Assembly (NCBI GenBank): GCA_021613335.1
Contig: JAJTWR010000263.1
Coordinates: forward strand, 2,504,001 to 2,568,000
Length of the DNA: 64,000 nt
Source: Whitmania pigra
Taxonomy: Eukaryota; Annelida; Clitellata; Hirudinida; Haemopidae
Reading direction: 5' to 3'
Below, one piece after another: positions 1 through 12,207 of the stretch (position 1 is the first letter of the stretch; the number at the start of each line of letters is the position of its first letter). The notes under the pieces are model-generated. The model worked only from the letters and a program-made list of their open reading frames with translations. It did no database searches and had not been told where the DNA came from. A program made the translations under genes and the position numbers.

Positions 1-336
1 TTATGCTACATTTATTTATTATGCTACATTAAGACAGTTTAGACCATAATTAATCTCAACAGACCATTGGCATCTAGTTGTCAACAGCAAAACATTGTTT
101 ACTGATAATTGCGCTTTGAAACCGAACTTTTTTTGTAGAAAACTACGTAACGACATAATTGGAAGCGACAAGAGAAAAGAAGGTGCATTGGTTCATATTC
201 CAAAGTTAGTTAAATTTATTGGTCTTTTTGTCACCGCCGACATTGTCCTACTGTTGTTATGATAACTAATAATTACTATACTGTTACTATAATTGTTAAT
301 GTAATTCTGATTAATAAAGCTAATAACATCTAACAG
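1..336. other. Upstream of first visible ARMC8 exon
   Basis: No coding segment recognised. It is AT-rich and ends in a usable splice acceptor (ACAG at 333-336), so it is most simply an ARMC8 intron. The first part of ARMC8 lies to the left of the window. Confidence 0.5.
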
Positions 337-3300
337 GTTATTGGAGTTTCTGCAGGATGCTTTGTGTCCTGCAGAATTGAAGTTGGAATCGGCAGTTGTG
401 TTGGGAAGTCTTGCGAAAGGAACTCCATCTCAGGTCCAGCACTTGTTCGAGAGCGGTGTTGTGCAGGTGCTCCTCAAATGTGAGCTTATTCATTTCCTTC
501 TCGATTATTTCTTATCCGTGAAAGTGATCGCGAGCGAGTTGCATGACTTGTTAAATGGCAGCATTACTTTCAGGCATCGACAACGACGACCTGAAGTTCG
601 TCGAGACGTGCCTCTCCTGCATCAAGTCGCTCGTTTGCGGGATCGATTTGGCGAAAGTTCTGATATTTGACGTAAACAAATTTTTTTGAACAAATTTTGA
701 GCTCATTTCATTGTTTTGGGCAATTATTGTTCGTTTCAGGAATCCCAGAGCATTCCCAAGTTGATTTCCATGTTAAGCAAGTCTGAGTCATGCAAGGAAT
801 ACGTGGCCATCATTTTCTACCGGTCTTGCAAAGTATTGTGGATTCGAGAGTCTAGTTAAACTAACTGTAATGAAGTTTTTTAACCTTTCCATGGTATTTT
901 GGCAGACTTATGAACAACAGCTCTGCCTGTATAAAAATGGTGCCGTTCAAAGCATCGTCGGCCTGGTTACGTCCCCATCGCACAGGGTCGGTGTATGATG
1001 TCAGTTGAAATGATTCAGTTGAAGTGATTCATTCAATTTCATCAACTTTTCCATCTATTATTTGATGTTTTATATTTTTGACATCAATAAGAGTAAGTTT
1101 ATGCATTCTGATGCATGTTTTGAGATTGAACATTTCGTCAAAGAATCTATCGTCTGCCCAAATGAATGTCTGCATTTACATTTAAAGGTAAGAATTGCTG
1201 CTATGAGATGCCTGCTGATGATCATCTTTGAGAACATCGAAGTGTCGAATGCTGTTGTCGAATGTGAGTCGTTTTTATGAGCATTTTTATCGATCAGTGT
1301 GTTTCATACAACATCTCTAATGCAAGGTTCGGTCGGCGATCGGACAATGCCCGAGTTGCTCTTGCGACTCCAACAGAGAGGCGAGCCAATCGAGACTCAG
1401 TTATGTGCTGCCAAATGGTGAGTCGTCGGAGACGACTTTTAGATCATGGACTTCAATTGATGCTTTATTAATTATTTGCAGCCTGGCATACTTGCTCAAA
1501 AACGATGTTGTTAAGTGCAAAAAAGAATTAGCAATTCAAAAGGTGATAATTGTTATTGTAGTTTGTTTGTATTGTGTTAATGTGCTCCATTCTATGCGAC
1601 TCGTTCCATCTCGCTCGACCACCACCCACTCTTCAACTCACACATTCAAGTATGAGACTACTTTGTTAACCACATGAAATTCCAGCCAAGAGTTCTTGTT
1701 GAAGTGCAGGAAACTGGGTTGCAAACACTTTCAATGACACTGTAAACGATCAAATGAATACGAACGTTTGATTATTGCAACAATAGCAAAGCTGTAATGC
1801 TTTTATGTTGAATCAACATAGTTTTACTTTCGTTGTTAAGGTTATGGCTACTTTGATCTTCGCGTGTCAACCCGACAAAATGTGGGTGCACAGGTGCGAA
1901 GGAGCCTACTGCCTCGCTTACTTCACCGAGAACGACGTGAAGCTCCAATACTTGGCCTCCATATCCGGACAGATCGTCTCTGCACTATCCGACTATTTTA
2001 ACTACGACATCAACAACTTCGACTCGGTCATTGCAGACTCTTACAACGGTTCCACGTTGCTCTCGGATTTGGTCCGTTCATTTTATGTGATTATTATGAT
2101 TTATATTAGATGAATTGTCTAAATAAGTGATTACTTAAGATAATGTCTTTTTTTGCACAGCATTTCTCTTTTAGTTAATTGAACATTTTTCCTAATATGT
2201 AAGTACTTAGATCAATTAGTGGTTGCTACCTCATATCAGTTAACCTTTGAATGCCTAAGGGAGGTACAAGTGTACCCCAAAGTTTCTTTTTTTGAAATCC
2301 TAGAATCACTTTTTGAAATTTGGTTTGAATTTTTGTGAGAATTATCTTTTTTTCCTTTTTTTTATTATTGAAACGCAAAACCAGTACAAGTTGGAACCGA
2401 AAGGAAAAAAAGGAACATCATAAGGGAAAAAACCCCCGCTAACAGACATCCTATTGCCATTGATGAATAATGTTGCTTTTCAATGTCCCAATAATGTAAG
2501 AAATACTAAGAAATATCGAGTAATATACATGATTATTTAGAGTTAATAATAAAGTGTTTTAATGCCTTCTTAAAAGCGTAAAGGTTTGAAAGGCTGGTGA
2601 TATTACGTGGAACGGTAGAGTAAATCTTTGGCCCCATGCAAAACAATACTACGAGAACCAGTGACAGATTTAGCAAAAGCTGATCTATAATTGTTAGACG
2701 ATCGAACAGAATATATAAAGAGGATATTTTTGAAAACAAACCATCGATTTGTTTTGGGGTACACTTGTACCCCCGCCAGATAAAACTGGAAGTTTTTTTT
2801 ATCTTAGGCATCCAAGGGTTAACGAGTTGACTTTGAGATATTTTCTGCTTTAATCCTTACCAAGATGATGTTCAGCAAATAGTAATCTTTTTTTACTTTT
2901 GCAGGAGGAGCACAATCTAGCCATTGAACTAAGAAAAGCTGCCTTTAATGCCTATGCCTCATTGACAGCCAACATAGAGGATGTGAGAAAGAGGGTTGCT
3001 TGATGAATTTTTATTTTTCATGCACCGACCGATCGACCGTCGTCAACCTCCATCTCTCGTCGACAGGTACTCGATTCTGCTTCCATCCGACAGTACATCG
3101 TCGACGGTCTCTCGGATGCCGACGCTTCCGTTCGGTGCTCGGCTCTGACTTGCCTCCTCAGCCTATCGAGATCAGTCCACCAACTGCGAACAGCTTTCAA
3201 CAAAAAGATTGGAGGACTCGTTTTCGATGTGGGTCTTAAAATTGTTGAAAATTAGAAGAAAAATCTCCTGACAAATAAGTTGGTTATTGGTGTTTTTAAA

Positions 3301-5321
3301 GATTTTTATGTCGACAACCGATGAGAATCTTCTCGTTGCCAGCACTGCCATGCTTTGCAATGCCCTCCTTGACTTTTCCCCCATGAAAGAGGTTCAAAAT
3401 GATTGTTTCATGTGATTATCTGGAATAGTTTTTGTGATTGTTTGGTTATGTAGTCCTTTCAAAGCATGACCTCATCTTATATACACATATCCTAGCCATA
3501 TCCTCGTTAGCTATTCTAAAGCACTAAAGAGATGGAGATCTTGTATTCTACAAATTTAACCTAAGACATTATCTTTCTTCATCTTTCAAGGATGTGTTTT
3601 TTAAATTGCAGTCCATCTTGAATGAAAAGGAGACTGCGAATCCGGAGTTTGGAAGTGTCGAGCGACATTCCGTCGCGGTCCTGAAGCTGCTGAAACTGAC
3701 GAGGAGCGAGAACACCAAGCTCAAACTCAATGCCATATGGTGCATTATGGTTGGCTAATAAGCACTTACTTTTGATTATTAGTTTATTCAACTAACCAAT
3801 ATAACATATCAGTTTCATTAATGTTGTTTTACAAATATTTTCATAATTTGTTTCAATTATTGTCAACAATAATATTTTTCTTTTGAAGAACATGACATTC
3901 ATGTGGCCCGATGAGGAGAAGAAATCCTTCCTGTCTTCTTTGAGAAACGACGACATTTTCCATCTGATCGGATCGCACGACGTCGACGTGGTCATGAAAG
4001 CGCTCGGAACTTTGAGGAACCTCATATCCACCGAAACCGTAACAACAAATTAATTAGTAAACATAAAATCTAGTCCTGCAGCTGTAGTTAACGATCGCGT
4101 TGCACTTCGTAGGATTCGGTGGACTATGTGATGAAGGAGATTGGAAGGAAGGTCATGGAGAGTGTTGTTCTTGTCCTCGAGGGAGATTTTCCTGTTGAAG
4201 TGAAAGAGCAGGTTGGATTTGTTGCACTGTTGCCTTCTGGCTGCAATGTTTGTAATGCAACGACATGGCTTTCTAAAGAGCTGAAAAAGATTGATGCAAC
4301 TGCCCCAGTTATCACATTATTGTAATTAAATAGGAATTGATAAATATGCTGTCACTCACACATACATCTGTGTCGGGCTGTTTATTTTATTAATCTTGTC
4401 TGCTCTTTAATGTCATTGTAACTGGTAAAATCATGCCTTAAACTTATGTTGGACCACTATTCTTAATTTTTAGGCACTTTGCATTCTTGTCAACATCTCT
4501 TCTGGGAAATCTTCAAAAAGTTTCATCATGGAAAACCAGGATGTTTTGAGAAAAGTTACAAATTATTTAGTTAGTTGAAACTATACAGTAGTTGCTTGTT
4601 AATATTTCAATTTCTTTCAAGTTCTCATCCAATTCCACCTGTAATTCAATAAATCGATCAATTGTTCAGGTTCATGATTGCAAAAAACTCCAGCTGGCCG
4701 CCAACGATTGCATCTACAATCTCGTCAAGCACGAACACGAGGGTATTGCTCGACTACTGCCGTTGTTGCTCTGAAATATCTTTATAGCATCTCACTTTTT
4801 ATTTATAAAAGCATTGCAATGTTCTCACAGGCTACCTAAACAGACAAGTAGTTTTCCAACAACTTCACGTGGAAAAGGTTTTGCAGAATCTTCAGAAAGC
4901 AATTAATGCCCCCGACCTTCGTGAAAGGTGATTCATATTTGTTTGCTATCAAGCTACTGGACAGAACTTGTTTAAAGTAATAACAATAAGTGCATGTAGT
5001 GATTATGAAGTGAAAGCAATGATATGATAAGCAGCCTTAAATCCTGTGGGTACTGTCTGCTGAGCAATGCAGTCCTGGCTGCAACAAATTGATGATAACA
5101 TTCAAACAAGCTTTGGACCTTTAGGAGCTTGTATTAATAATATCTCACTCTGTTGTGCTGGATTTCATCCCCTCAACATGTAATTGCAGCTAATGTGTCT
5201 TCCCCACATTTAGATCTAAATCAAATCTCAGCATAGAGAAGATTTGTGACTGTATATGTTCTAGCCTAAATTTTTTATTAATTAATTTCTCAGAGCCAAG
5301 CAAACCCTAGACATGTTTTGA
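337..5321 (+). CDS. ARMC8: Armadillo repeat-containing protein 8 (5' partial)
   Basis: ARMC8 is the armadillo-repeat scaffold subunit of the GID/CTLH ubiquitin ligase complex. Exons read as 337-479, 574-671, 740-832, 906-986, 1188-1263, 1327-1417, 1482-1542, 1841-2071, 2905-2994, 3067-3228, 3302-3391, 3612-3749, 3889-4038, 4113-4211, 4474-4569, 4670-4742, 4831-4927 and 5294-5321. All junctions keep phase and encode about 631 residues of tandem ARM helices. Landmarks shared with the family as I remember it are ESAVVLGSLAKGT near the start, QLRTAFNKK in the middle, VLEGDFPVEVKEQ, and the C-terminal AKQTLDMF. The usual length is near 660-670, so roughly 40-60 N-terminal residues are off the left edge. 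The last exon is only 28 bases. The 1841 exon is joined directly to 1542, because including the segment at 1685 would introduce a stop. The gene converges with Cbl downstream. Confidence 0.94.
2240..2822. mobile_element. TTAA-flanked inverted-repeat element (piggyBac-type MITE candidate)
   Basis: The segment lies in the ARMC8 intron 2072-2904 and is bounded by TTAA at 2240-2243 and 2819-2822. The two ends are inverted copies: left TTAACCTTTGAATGCCTAAG, and the reverse complement of the right end TTAACCCTTGGATGCCTAAG. Both are followed by a near-palindrome around GGTACAAGTGTACC (left about 2261-2275, right about 2757-2772). The right arm carries roughly 28 extra bases. TTAA target duplication is the hallmark of piggyBac transposons. 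No transposase is visible inside, so it would be a non-autonomous copy. Confidence 0.6.
2533..2725 (-). mobile_element. LINE 3'-end coding remnant inside the TTAA element
   Basis: The minus strand encodes a peptide resembling the extreme C-terminus of CR1/L2-type non-LTR retrotransposon ORFs: GPKIYSTVPRNITSLSN followed by YAFKKALKHF and a stop. The preceding residues (SNNYRSAFAKSVTGSRS) fit the same protein in another frame, so a frameshift sits near 2640. The homology is inferred from the common retroelement ending of the form GP.lWNsLP...s..sFKk.Lk. It is a decayed fragment without enzymatic motifs. Confidence 0.45.
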
Positions 5322-5910
5322 GTTGCATGTCCAAGAAGCAGAACAGCACGGACAACCTTGCAAGTCACATGCAGTAAACATTATTTATATGACTAATTAA
5401 TACATTTGTATGGTTCGAAACTGCAGCTGAAAAATCATTGTTTATAGTCTTTCACCCTCCTTGTTTTCATTTTAGTCCAACACTTTTTCTTCCGATTTGT
5501 CGAATGAAATTTGAATGCTTTGATGATTTATTGTTAAACAAATCGAGAAAAATAAATACAAAGACTCCAAAATCAATTAACAAAATTTTCTGAAACTCAA
5601 AATAGCTTTCATACAAAGCACAAAAACCATCAGCTGACAACCTTATTATGTCCTGTTTGCCCCTGCAATCTCTTCGATTATTGTTAGCGGTGGACTTGAT
5701 ATGCTCCAGAGAAGAAAGAACGTTACGGGCACAGATCGACTAGAACGGGACGCGAGCTGGGACGAAACGAACACGGAACGTGTCGTGCAAACAAAAGACT
5801 ATGGAGGACTGGACTCGTTTTGCAGACGAAAAATCTGCGGCTACAAAAGACTTTGCGTATTTACTGCGGAACGTTCTGCATTTTCGGCCCTTCGATGCCG
5901 AAGGGGCATC
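5322..5910. other. ARMC8-Cbl intergenic (tail to tail)
   Basis: This holds the 3' flanks of the two convergent genes. TTTATT at 5527-5532 would be an AATAAA polyadenylation signal for the minus-strand Cbl transcript. Nothing else recognised. Confidence 0.4.
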
Positions 5911-8900
5911 CTAAATCTGAGGATGAGGTACAAATTCCTGGAGTATTTCTCTGGCCATGTCGATGTTGTTCTGCGAGATGTGCAGGGCTCTCATTGCAAA
6001 TATCTGATCGAATCCTTCTTCGACCAGCTGTTCCACCAGCCTCTCCGTGAGACTGTCGCACCTCGAGGTGTTCTCCTTGTTGCTCTCCTGGCTCTCTCTC
6101 AGACGTCCTCTGTTCCTGGCAGGAGGGACTATCTGGTTCATGTCATCTTTGAGCAGTTTGCTAAAACATTATTATGCAGCAGATGTCAGGAAAATAAATT
6201 TAAAAAAACATAAAATAAGGTCCACATCGAAGATTCAACCAACTTTTTCGACGGTCTAAACGTTCTTGCAGGATTCAGTGGTGGTGGAAAGTCGTACTCA
6301 CTGGGGACGTGGTGGTTGCTCTTGATTGGGTCTGAATTCAATCAAATACATTCAGTTTTATGGAGAAATCATGTATGTCTTGAAAAGTTTCATTTTTGAT
6401 GGTATATCCCTTGTTGGTAAAACAAAATAAAATAATTTAATTGCACTAGAGACAAAGATTACATTTTTGAGATAAAAGGAAAAGTTTAGTAAAATCTCAA
6501 CCAGAAAATTTAAAAAAAATATATTGGGTATGGGATGTTAATCACACTCAAGATCTGAAATATCTGAACGACAATTTGATAGATTCTGCTTCATTTGATT
6601 TCATTTAAAAGGTTTTAGTGCTTCTGTTAATTGTTTTTAAATAGTAATATTAAATTAAATAGTATATTAAAATCAACCTAAATTATAGAAATCCTACTGA
6701 TGTATTGATTTGTATATAAAGTAAGCTACTATGCTTAAAGAATAAATTTCAGTATTTTATTTTACATTTTCAACTATCAGTAATGAATTTTACTGAGAAG
6801 TTAGAAAGAATTTATTTGAGAAGTGATTTAATCATAAACTCCGTAACTTAAAAAAAATTAGGACTCGTCTTGTGAAATTGGATGCTTCAGTTCAATACCT
6901 TTTGTTTCTATTTGTTAAATAGAACTAATCATAAGGGTGTAGAAGAAATAAATAAATTTTGACAAAACAAACATTAAGAAAATAAATGAAATTATCTAAA
7001 TAAAACAAGCACTGTGGAAGTTAAACAATTAGTGTCTTGGTAAATTGCCCAAGTGAATCAATGATGAATCTAACAATGCAATGCATGAAACAAGAAAGAG
7101 GTAATGGAGTCATGCAAATGTTAATAACCCCAAGACAAGTATAAAGTAAAACCTGGGCAGCTAGACTTGTTGGTGTTTGCATAGATGGGTTCATGATTAG
7201 ATTCCTTTCTAGTGGAGGATTGTGTAGGTTTGTCATAAGGAACGTCGTGCAGCTCGGGAAGTCTCGGTGCACTGTCATCTATTGGGCATCATTTTAACGT
7301 CATCCGTGAATGAGCCAACATTTTTTATATAGCATTATCTCAACATGATAATATAATGCCTACAAATTGCTCTGTAGAGCTATGCTCGTGAAAATTGATG
7401 AACGATGAGAAAATCATTGGTGAGCATTTCATTTTCAAAACGTGTTAGACACTGCCTAAATCAGCTAATACACGTATAGAGATGTCATTGAGCGTAAGTC
7501 GATCAAAAATCAATGGCGTGCGAGTCGGCTCACGTGATTGCATTCATGCAAACGGCGGCGAAAGCAACAGTTGTTACATGTCCTGTTTACAACCCGGTTC
7601 GCACTGCCAGGGTGCACCCTTGGATAGGGTGCTTTGTAAATGGTGGATCGATTAAGAAGTGCTTTCACATCTTATTTGGATGAAACATAAGGAACTCAAA
7701 AAAAAATAAGCTAAATACAAAAAAGATTAGTTTAGTTATATTACAACTTTTAATACAAATATCGTTATTTTAAATACAATTTTCTGCCAAAATCACCAGG
7801 AATAGTAGAATATAACATGTATAGAAACGATGTGGTTAGCTATTTATATAAAGTCCGTTTCCAAGGGCACTGACGTTGGCGCAAGATAGATTGCAAATAT
7901 GATACAGTCCGCTAACATCGCATGCAGGAACACAACCCTTTAGGCTAAGAATCAGTTAGTGAGTTGAGGAAAATTTAAATTATCTTAAAGTCAACATTCA
8001 ATAGTGTATGTAGATATAAGATTTAAATTAAACAGCGATCATACACCAATGATTGTACATTAAACTGGGAATAATAATTACTAAAAAGAAACAAAACTAA
8101 CCCGACGTTTCATCGGATTTGCTGAGGAGGCTGTTTGAAACAGAGGAGACAACAGAGGATGCCACAGAAGAAGATGCAGAGTTGGCCAAATTGATGTCGA
8201 CTTGAGGTGTCATTTCGACTTGATCGGAAGTTGAGACCATCCCGTTGACGTATTCGGGTTTCCCAGAAGGTGGTGGGGGCACGTGTCGTCTGCTCAGATA
8301 ACAAGTGTGTCACATTCTTGCTTTGCTAACTCAAGCAACTAACAAATTATTATAAATCCAATGAAGTCCACAATCTGATAAACTCAGGAATTAAGCAAAT
8401 CCAATTTGATGCTGCTGCTCAATGATTACACAGGTTCATTGAATCATACTTTCCACATATTTTAATAAAAACTATTTTTAAAAATATACTTTATATAATA
8501 ATAATAATGACGATGACAACAACAACAACAATAATAATAACGGAATAACTCAAAGTTTAACTATGATGAACACAACAGTGTTCTTAGCATCAACAAATTA
8601 AAACAATACACTTAATAATTTAATGACAACCTTTGTTGAGTTGGAGAAATAGCAAAAGAATTAGGAGGTGAAATCTTCCTTGGGGGTATGGGGGGAGGTA
8701 CATCTCTTCTCGACATGCTGGGAGAAACCCACGGGGAACCGTTATTCGAGGTCTGCTTGAGCGAAGAAGCGAGACTGACCAGGTTGCTGTTAGCAAGCCA
8801 CTGTGAAGGTTCCTTTGCCAACCAACACGAACCAATTCATGCAATCGGTCAAGCACGGCTAAGCACATATTCTACAAAACCTCAAAATTATCTTCGTCGT

Positions 8901-11455
8901 CGTCGCCGGGAGGTGAATTCCTGTTGTTGCTCGACGAGGCATTTCCTCTCGGATCAAAGGGGTCTACTACGACCAGCTCGGTTCCTTTGATTTCGGTTCT
9001 GCAGAAAGGGCATCCTTGGCCATCCGAGTCCTGAAAATATTGGGACGTCGTACGTCGGTCAAGTAAAAGCTTTCGTCATCGACCTAACCTGCCAGGCAGT
9101 AAGACAAGGGGTGCACAACAAATGGCCACAAGGTTCTATTCGGATATCTTTGTCGTTCTCGGCACAGATCTTGCACAGCTGGAAGGTGGAGCCCATCTCG
9201 CAATAGAGCTCGTATTGCTCTTGAGTCACCTGGATGTGATCCTCAGGCGTGTCAAGAACCAGGTAAGAAAGATCCGTGTTCACGTTTCTACCGTCCGGAT
9301 AGAGGTAGCTAATTGGAATGACGCAAAAAGAACCGTTTAGAGGACAAGAAATAGTTGCAGATGATTGAACTCACAATCCCTCTCTTTGTCCATCTAGAAG
9401 AGCTTGACAGAGTGACTTGTTCTGAGGAATGGTCTGCAGTATTTGTCCATCTCCTGTTACATAACCAATTGCCCACTGACCTAGTCTTGTGCAGCTGAGT
9501 CGGAAAACATAGCTAGAAAATGAAAATCTCCAACTATTAGACAAAAGTATCAATGTTCTTGAAAAAAATCCCCTCCACCACAGAAATCCTGAAATATTAT
9601 TGTCAGTTTTCTCAGTTTGTGATCCAACAAAACAATGGAATGGATGAATTACAGTCTAGCGAGACTAGGTTTACAATGCACCAAATCCAGACGTTACAGC
9701 AAAGTGACAAACCAAAAAAATGCAACAATCGTGCAGCTTAGCGTGCAGGATAGCCGAATGGGTTATGTGCCTGCATACGGCGGTAATGGCAACAGTCGTA
9801 ATGTGTCGTGTTCGCCAGCGCCCTTGGGAAGGAGCGCTATATAAATGGTTACAAGAAGCTCCTCCGAAGCTATGCATATGGCGCTATATAAATGAAGTTA
9901 CAATTAGCAATACAAAATGTCGAAATGCAAACGTTGTAACCTGCCAGGCTTGGTGATGTAGTTTTGGAGTCGTGCTTTCACTTCATCGTAAGTCAAGAAG
10001 GCCACATAGCCCGGATGAGTCACTGCCAATAAATTCCAATTCTTCAATAAATTCCACCAAGGTTGAAATAATCTGGAAAAATAAAAGATTGCAAACCATA
10101 CATTAGATTTAATTAGTTCAATAGCTTCTGTTCACTTGAGTGCTTAATAGGTACTTATTAAGCAATAATGCATAAAGCAAATCAGCATGCTTGATGACAG
10201 AGATAATACAATAAAATGTTTTAGCAAAAAGCACATGTGAATCATGTTGCTGCAGTTCTTTACTGATGAGAACTGTGGTTTGGTCAAAATACAATGAAAA
10301 CAAATTTCACAAAAACCTGTTTCTGCCTTAGTAATTATGCACCACTACATTTTCAGCTTCATCAATTACTTATTTAAATTTCAAAATGAAAAAAATTGAT
10401 CAAGAATAAAATGTAAGATTGTGTAAAACCTGGTGAACACATCAAATTCAAAACATGAAATGTAGTCATTGCAGGTCAGGTCAATGGTTGATTTGAGAGC
10501 AAGAGCTTCGAGTGGAGTGTTAATTCTGTGGACTTCATTCAAGCACTGTCTAAATGCCTTCCAAGGTACAATTGTTCTGCCGCGTTGAAATATTTCAATT
10601 TATGTTAACAACAAATATCATCCGAGGGCTATTGGAATATTTTTCAGTTACTTGTCAGGAAAGGAGGCCTTCCACCAATCTGCTGCGTCGCTCTTCGTTA
10701 TTCGGAACGAATCTCCGGCAAAGGTGCCGTTAGGAAAAAGAGCCTTCAACTCGGCCAACATGTGAGAAAACACTAAGGAAAGCTTCGTGAGATTTCTCCT
10801 GTAACTTGAATGCTCGTCAAACATCTTGTCTTTTCCATCTTTGAACAGCTTTATGGTCTTTTTACATTTTATCATCAAATTGTCCAGGAAGACTCGAAAA
10901 AATTCATTTTCATTAAGAACGTGCAGTCTATCTTCATATTTAGAATAGACAAGTTTTAGATGTTGATAGGTATCAGGCAAAATGTCTAATATAAACGGGG
11001 GAGAATTTTTTAGGTTCATTTTTGGTTGTTGGCACATTTTTACCACCTGAATAGATTGCAAATAATGAAAATTTAAATTTTGTTATTGTTTGTTATAGAA
11101 CATCAACTGAATCCATTGGAAATTGTAGGAGAATATTATAGCCTTGTTTGAAAATAAACAAAATCTTGTAGAGTTGTTAAATGCTCGAGATCTTGTTAAA
11201 CTTGAATTAGTAAAACAACTAAATTAAAATTTCTGTGTTGCTTACCTTATCCATAAGCTTCCATGACTTCTCGATGCTTTTCTTATCAACTACAAGCTTA
11301 GGTGGTGCGACTGCGCATGCTATAGCTCCTTGCATTCTGCTAAAGAATCCTTTAGTCGGTACATTTTTACGCAAAATAAGTCCCGATGGTCCGCAATTGT
11401 TGACAGCTCCTGGAAGACCAACAACACCTCCTGCTCCACCTCCTCCAGCAGCCAT
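5911..11455 (-). CDS. CBL: Cbl-type RING E3 ubiquitin ligase
   Basis: Cbl binds phosphotyrosine on activated receptor kinases and ubiquitinates them. Minus-strand exons: 11246-11455, 10652-11046, 10430-10576, 9941-10072, 9375-9512, 9089-9308, 8881-9030, 8631-8812, 8102-8289, 7153-7278, 5911-6146; about 707 residues, phase-consistent. Order of domains: Gly/Ala-rich N-terminus; four-helix TKB segment ([27 protein letters not shown]); EF hand and divergent SH2 ([17 protein letters not shown]); linker helix with [23 protein letters not shown] ([17 protein letters not shown]); proline-rich tail with PPPIPPRK (SH3 ligand) and tyrosine motifs VPYDKP and EPIYANT; C-terminal UBA ([15 protein letters not shown]). 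The start is the ATG at 11455; a longer in-frame start at 11476 lacks an ATG advantage. The acceptor of the last exon is uncertain: 6146 keeps phase, 6160 does not, and a small extra exon near 6309-6345 is possible. Confidence 0.94.
7495..7655 (+). mobile_element. Degraded tRNA-derived SINE, copy 1
   Basis: Within the Cbl intron 7279-8101. It shows a tRNA-like A-box region (TGCGAGTCGGCTCACGTG near 7517-7534) and a B-box-like GGTTCGCACTGCC near 7592-7604. The tail has a short hairpin (GGGTGCACCCTTGGATAGGGTGC) and then TTTGTAAATGG. The downstream half aligns by eye with a second copy at 9725-9900 in another Cbl intron. Family assignment is inference. Confidence 0.4.
9725..9900 (+). mobile_element. 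Degraded tRNA-derived SINE, copy 2
   Basis: In the Cbl intron 9513-9940. The A-box-like ATAGCCGAATGGGTTATG is near 9750-9767, followed by GCATACGGCGGTAATGGCAACAG shared loosely with copy 1, then hairpin GCGCCCTTGGGAAGGAGCGC and the tail TATATAAATGG; a second GCGCTATATAAATG follows at about 9882. Tails of the form GCGCTATATAAATG are common at LINE/SINE 3' ends in invertebrates. Same orientation as copy 1. Confidence 0.45.
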
Positions 11456-12207
11456 TTTGTCTACAATAACAAACACCTTTTGTTGTCGTGAATCGTGAAA
11501 TGACTAGAAACAGCATTTTTTGGTTCTATTACGAGAGCGCATTATTCAAATGCTTTTTCATTAACAAATTTAGTTATCAATGCAATTAAATACTTTTATG
11601 TATTTTGTATTGTATAAATGTAAATCGACGTTATTAATTTTAAAAAGTTTTAAGCTGGCTACAATCTTGGCGATTTATGTATTGATGCAATATATAGTCG
11701 ACAATAATATAGCTTGAACTTTAGTGAATCGGATGAATAATTGATCGCATGTCTTTTAGTGAACAAGCTTAAGCTTGTGCAGTTGTACAGACTTCATTTG
11801 AGGCGACTCTTTTAGTTAATAGAAAATGTTTTTGTCTAAAAGGAAAGTAACAAAATTCAGTAACATCAGTAATAAATCTTGATACGGTCATATCCTTGAG
11901 CTAACGATTAAATCGCATTTGAACACATCGATTTCGAAAGTTATCTATAACATAATTTTTGAGTGATCAACCTAATACACATTTATCTTTTTATTCTTAA
12001 TTGGCACAATCTGAATAATTCTACCGGATCCCTAAGATCCATTCTAATGCGTTTATGTTGCTGTTATTGCTATCGCTCATTGCATTGATTTTAGTTGGTT
12101 TATCTGTCGAAACAACCACCTATTATATATTTTGAAAGTCGTTTTAATACAAATTAAGTTTTTACGAATCGTAAATTTTGGATACTGGAACGATTTCCAA
12201 AAAAATT
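11456..12207. promoter_or_regulatory. Cbl-GPS2 head-to-head intergenic region
   Basis: About 750 bases separate the Cbl ATG (-) from the GPS2 ATG (+), so both promoters must lie here. No TATA box or CpG cluster is convincing. It is AT-rich, with an in-frame stop upstream of the GPS2 start. Confidence 0.4.

Noticed and set aside
1685..1743. Potential extra ARMC8 exon after ATTCCAG
   Set aside because: It would bring in a stop codon; joining 1542 directly to 1841 keeps the family length.
7021..7278. 85-codon minus-strand frame starting at 7278
   Set aside because: The true coding frame of this segment is a different one, supplying the Cbl tail with VPYDKP and EPIYANT; the longer frame is its shadow.
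7592..7604. A functional tRNA gene suggested by a B-box-like GGTTCG
   Set aside because: No acceptor stem or anticodon arm can be folded around it; it fits a degraded SINE better.
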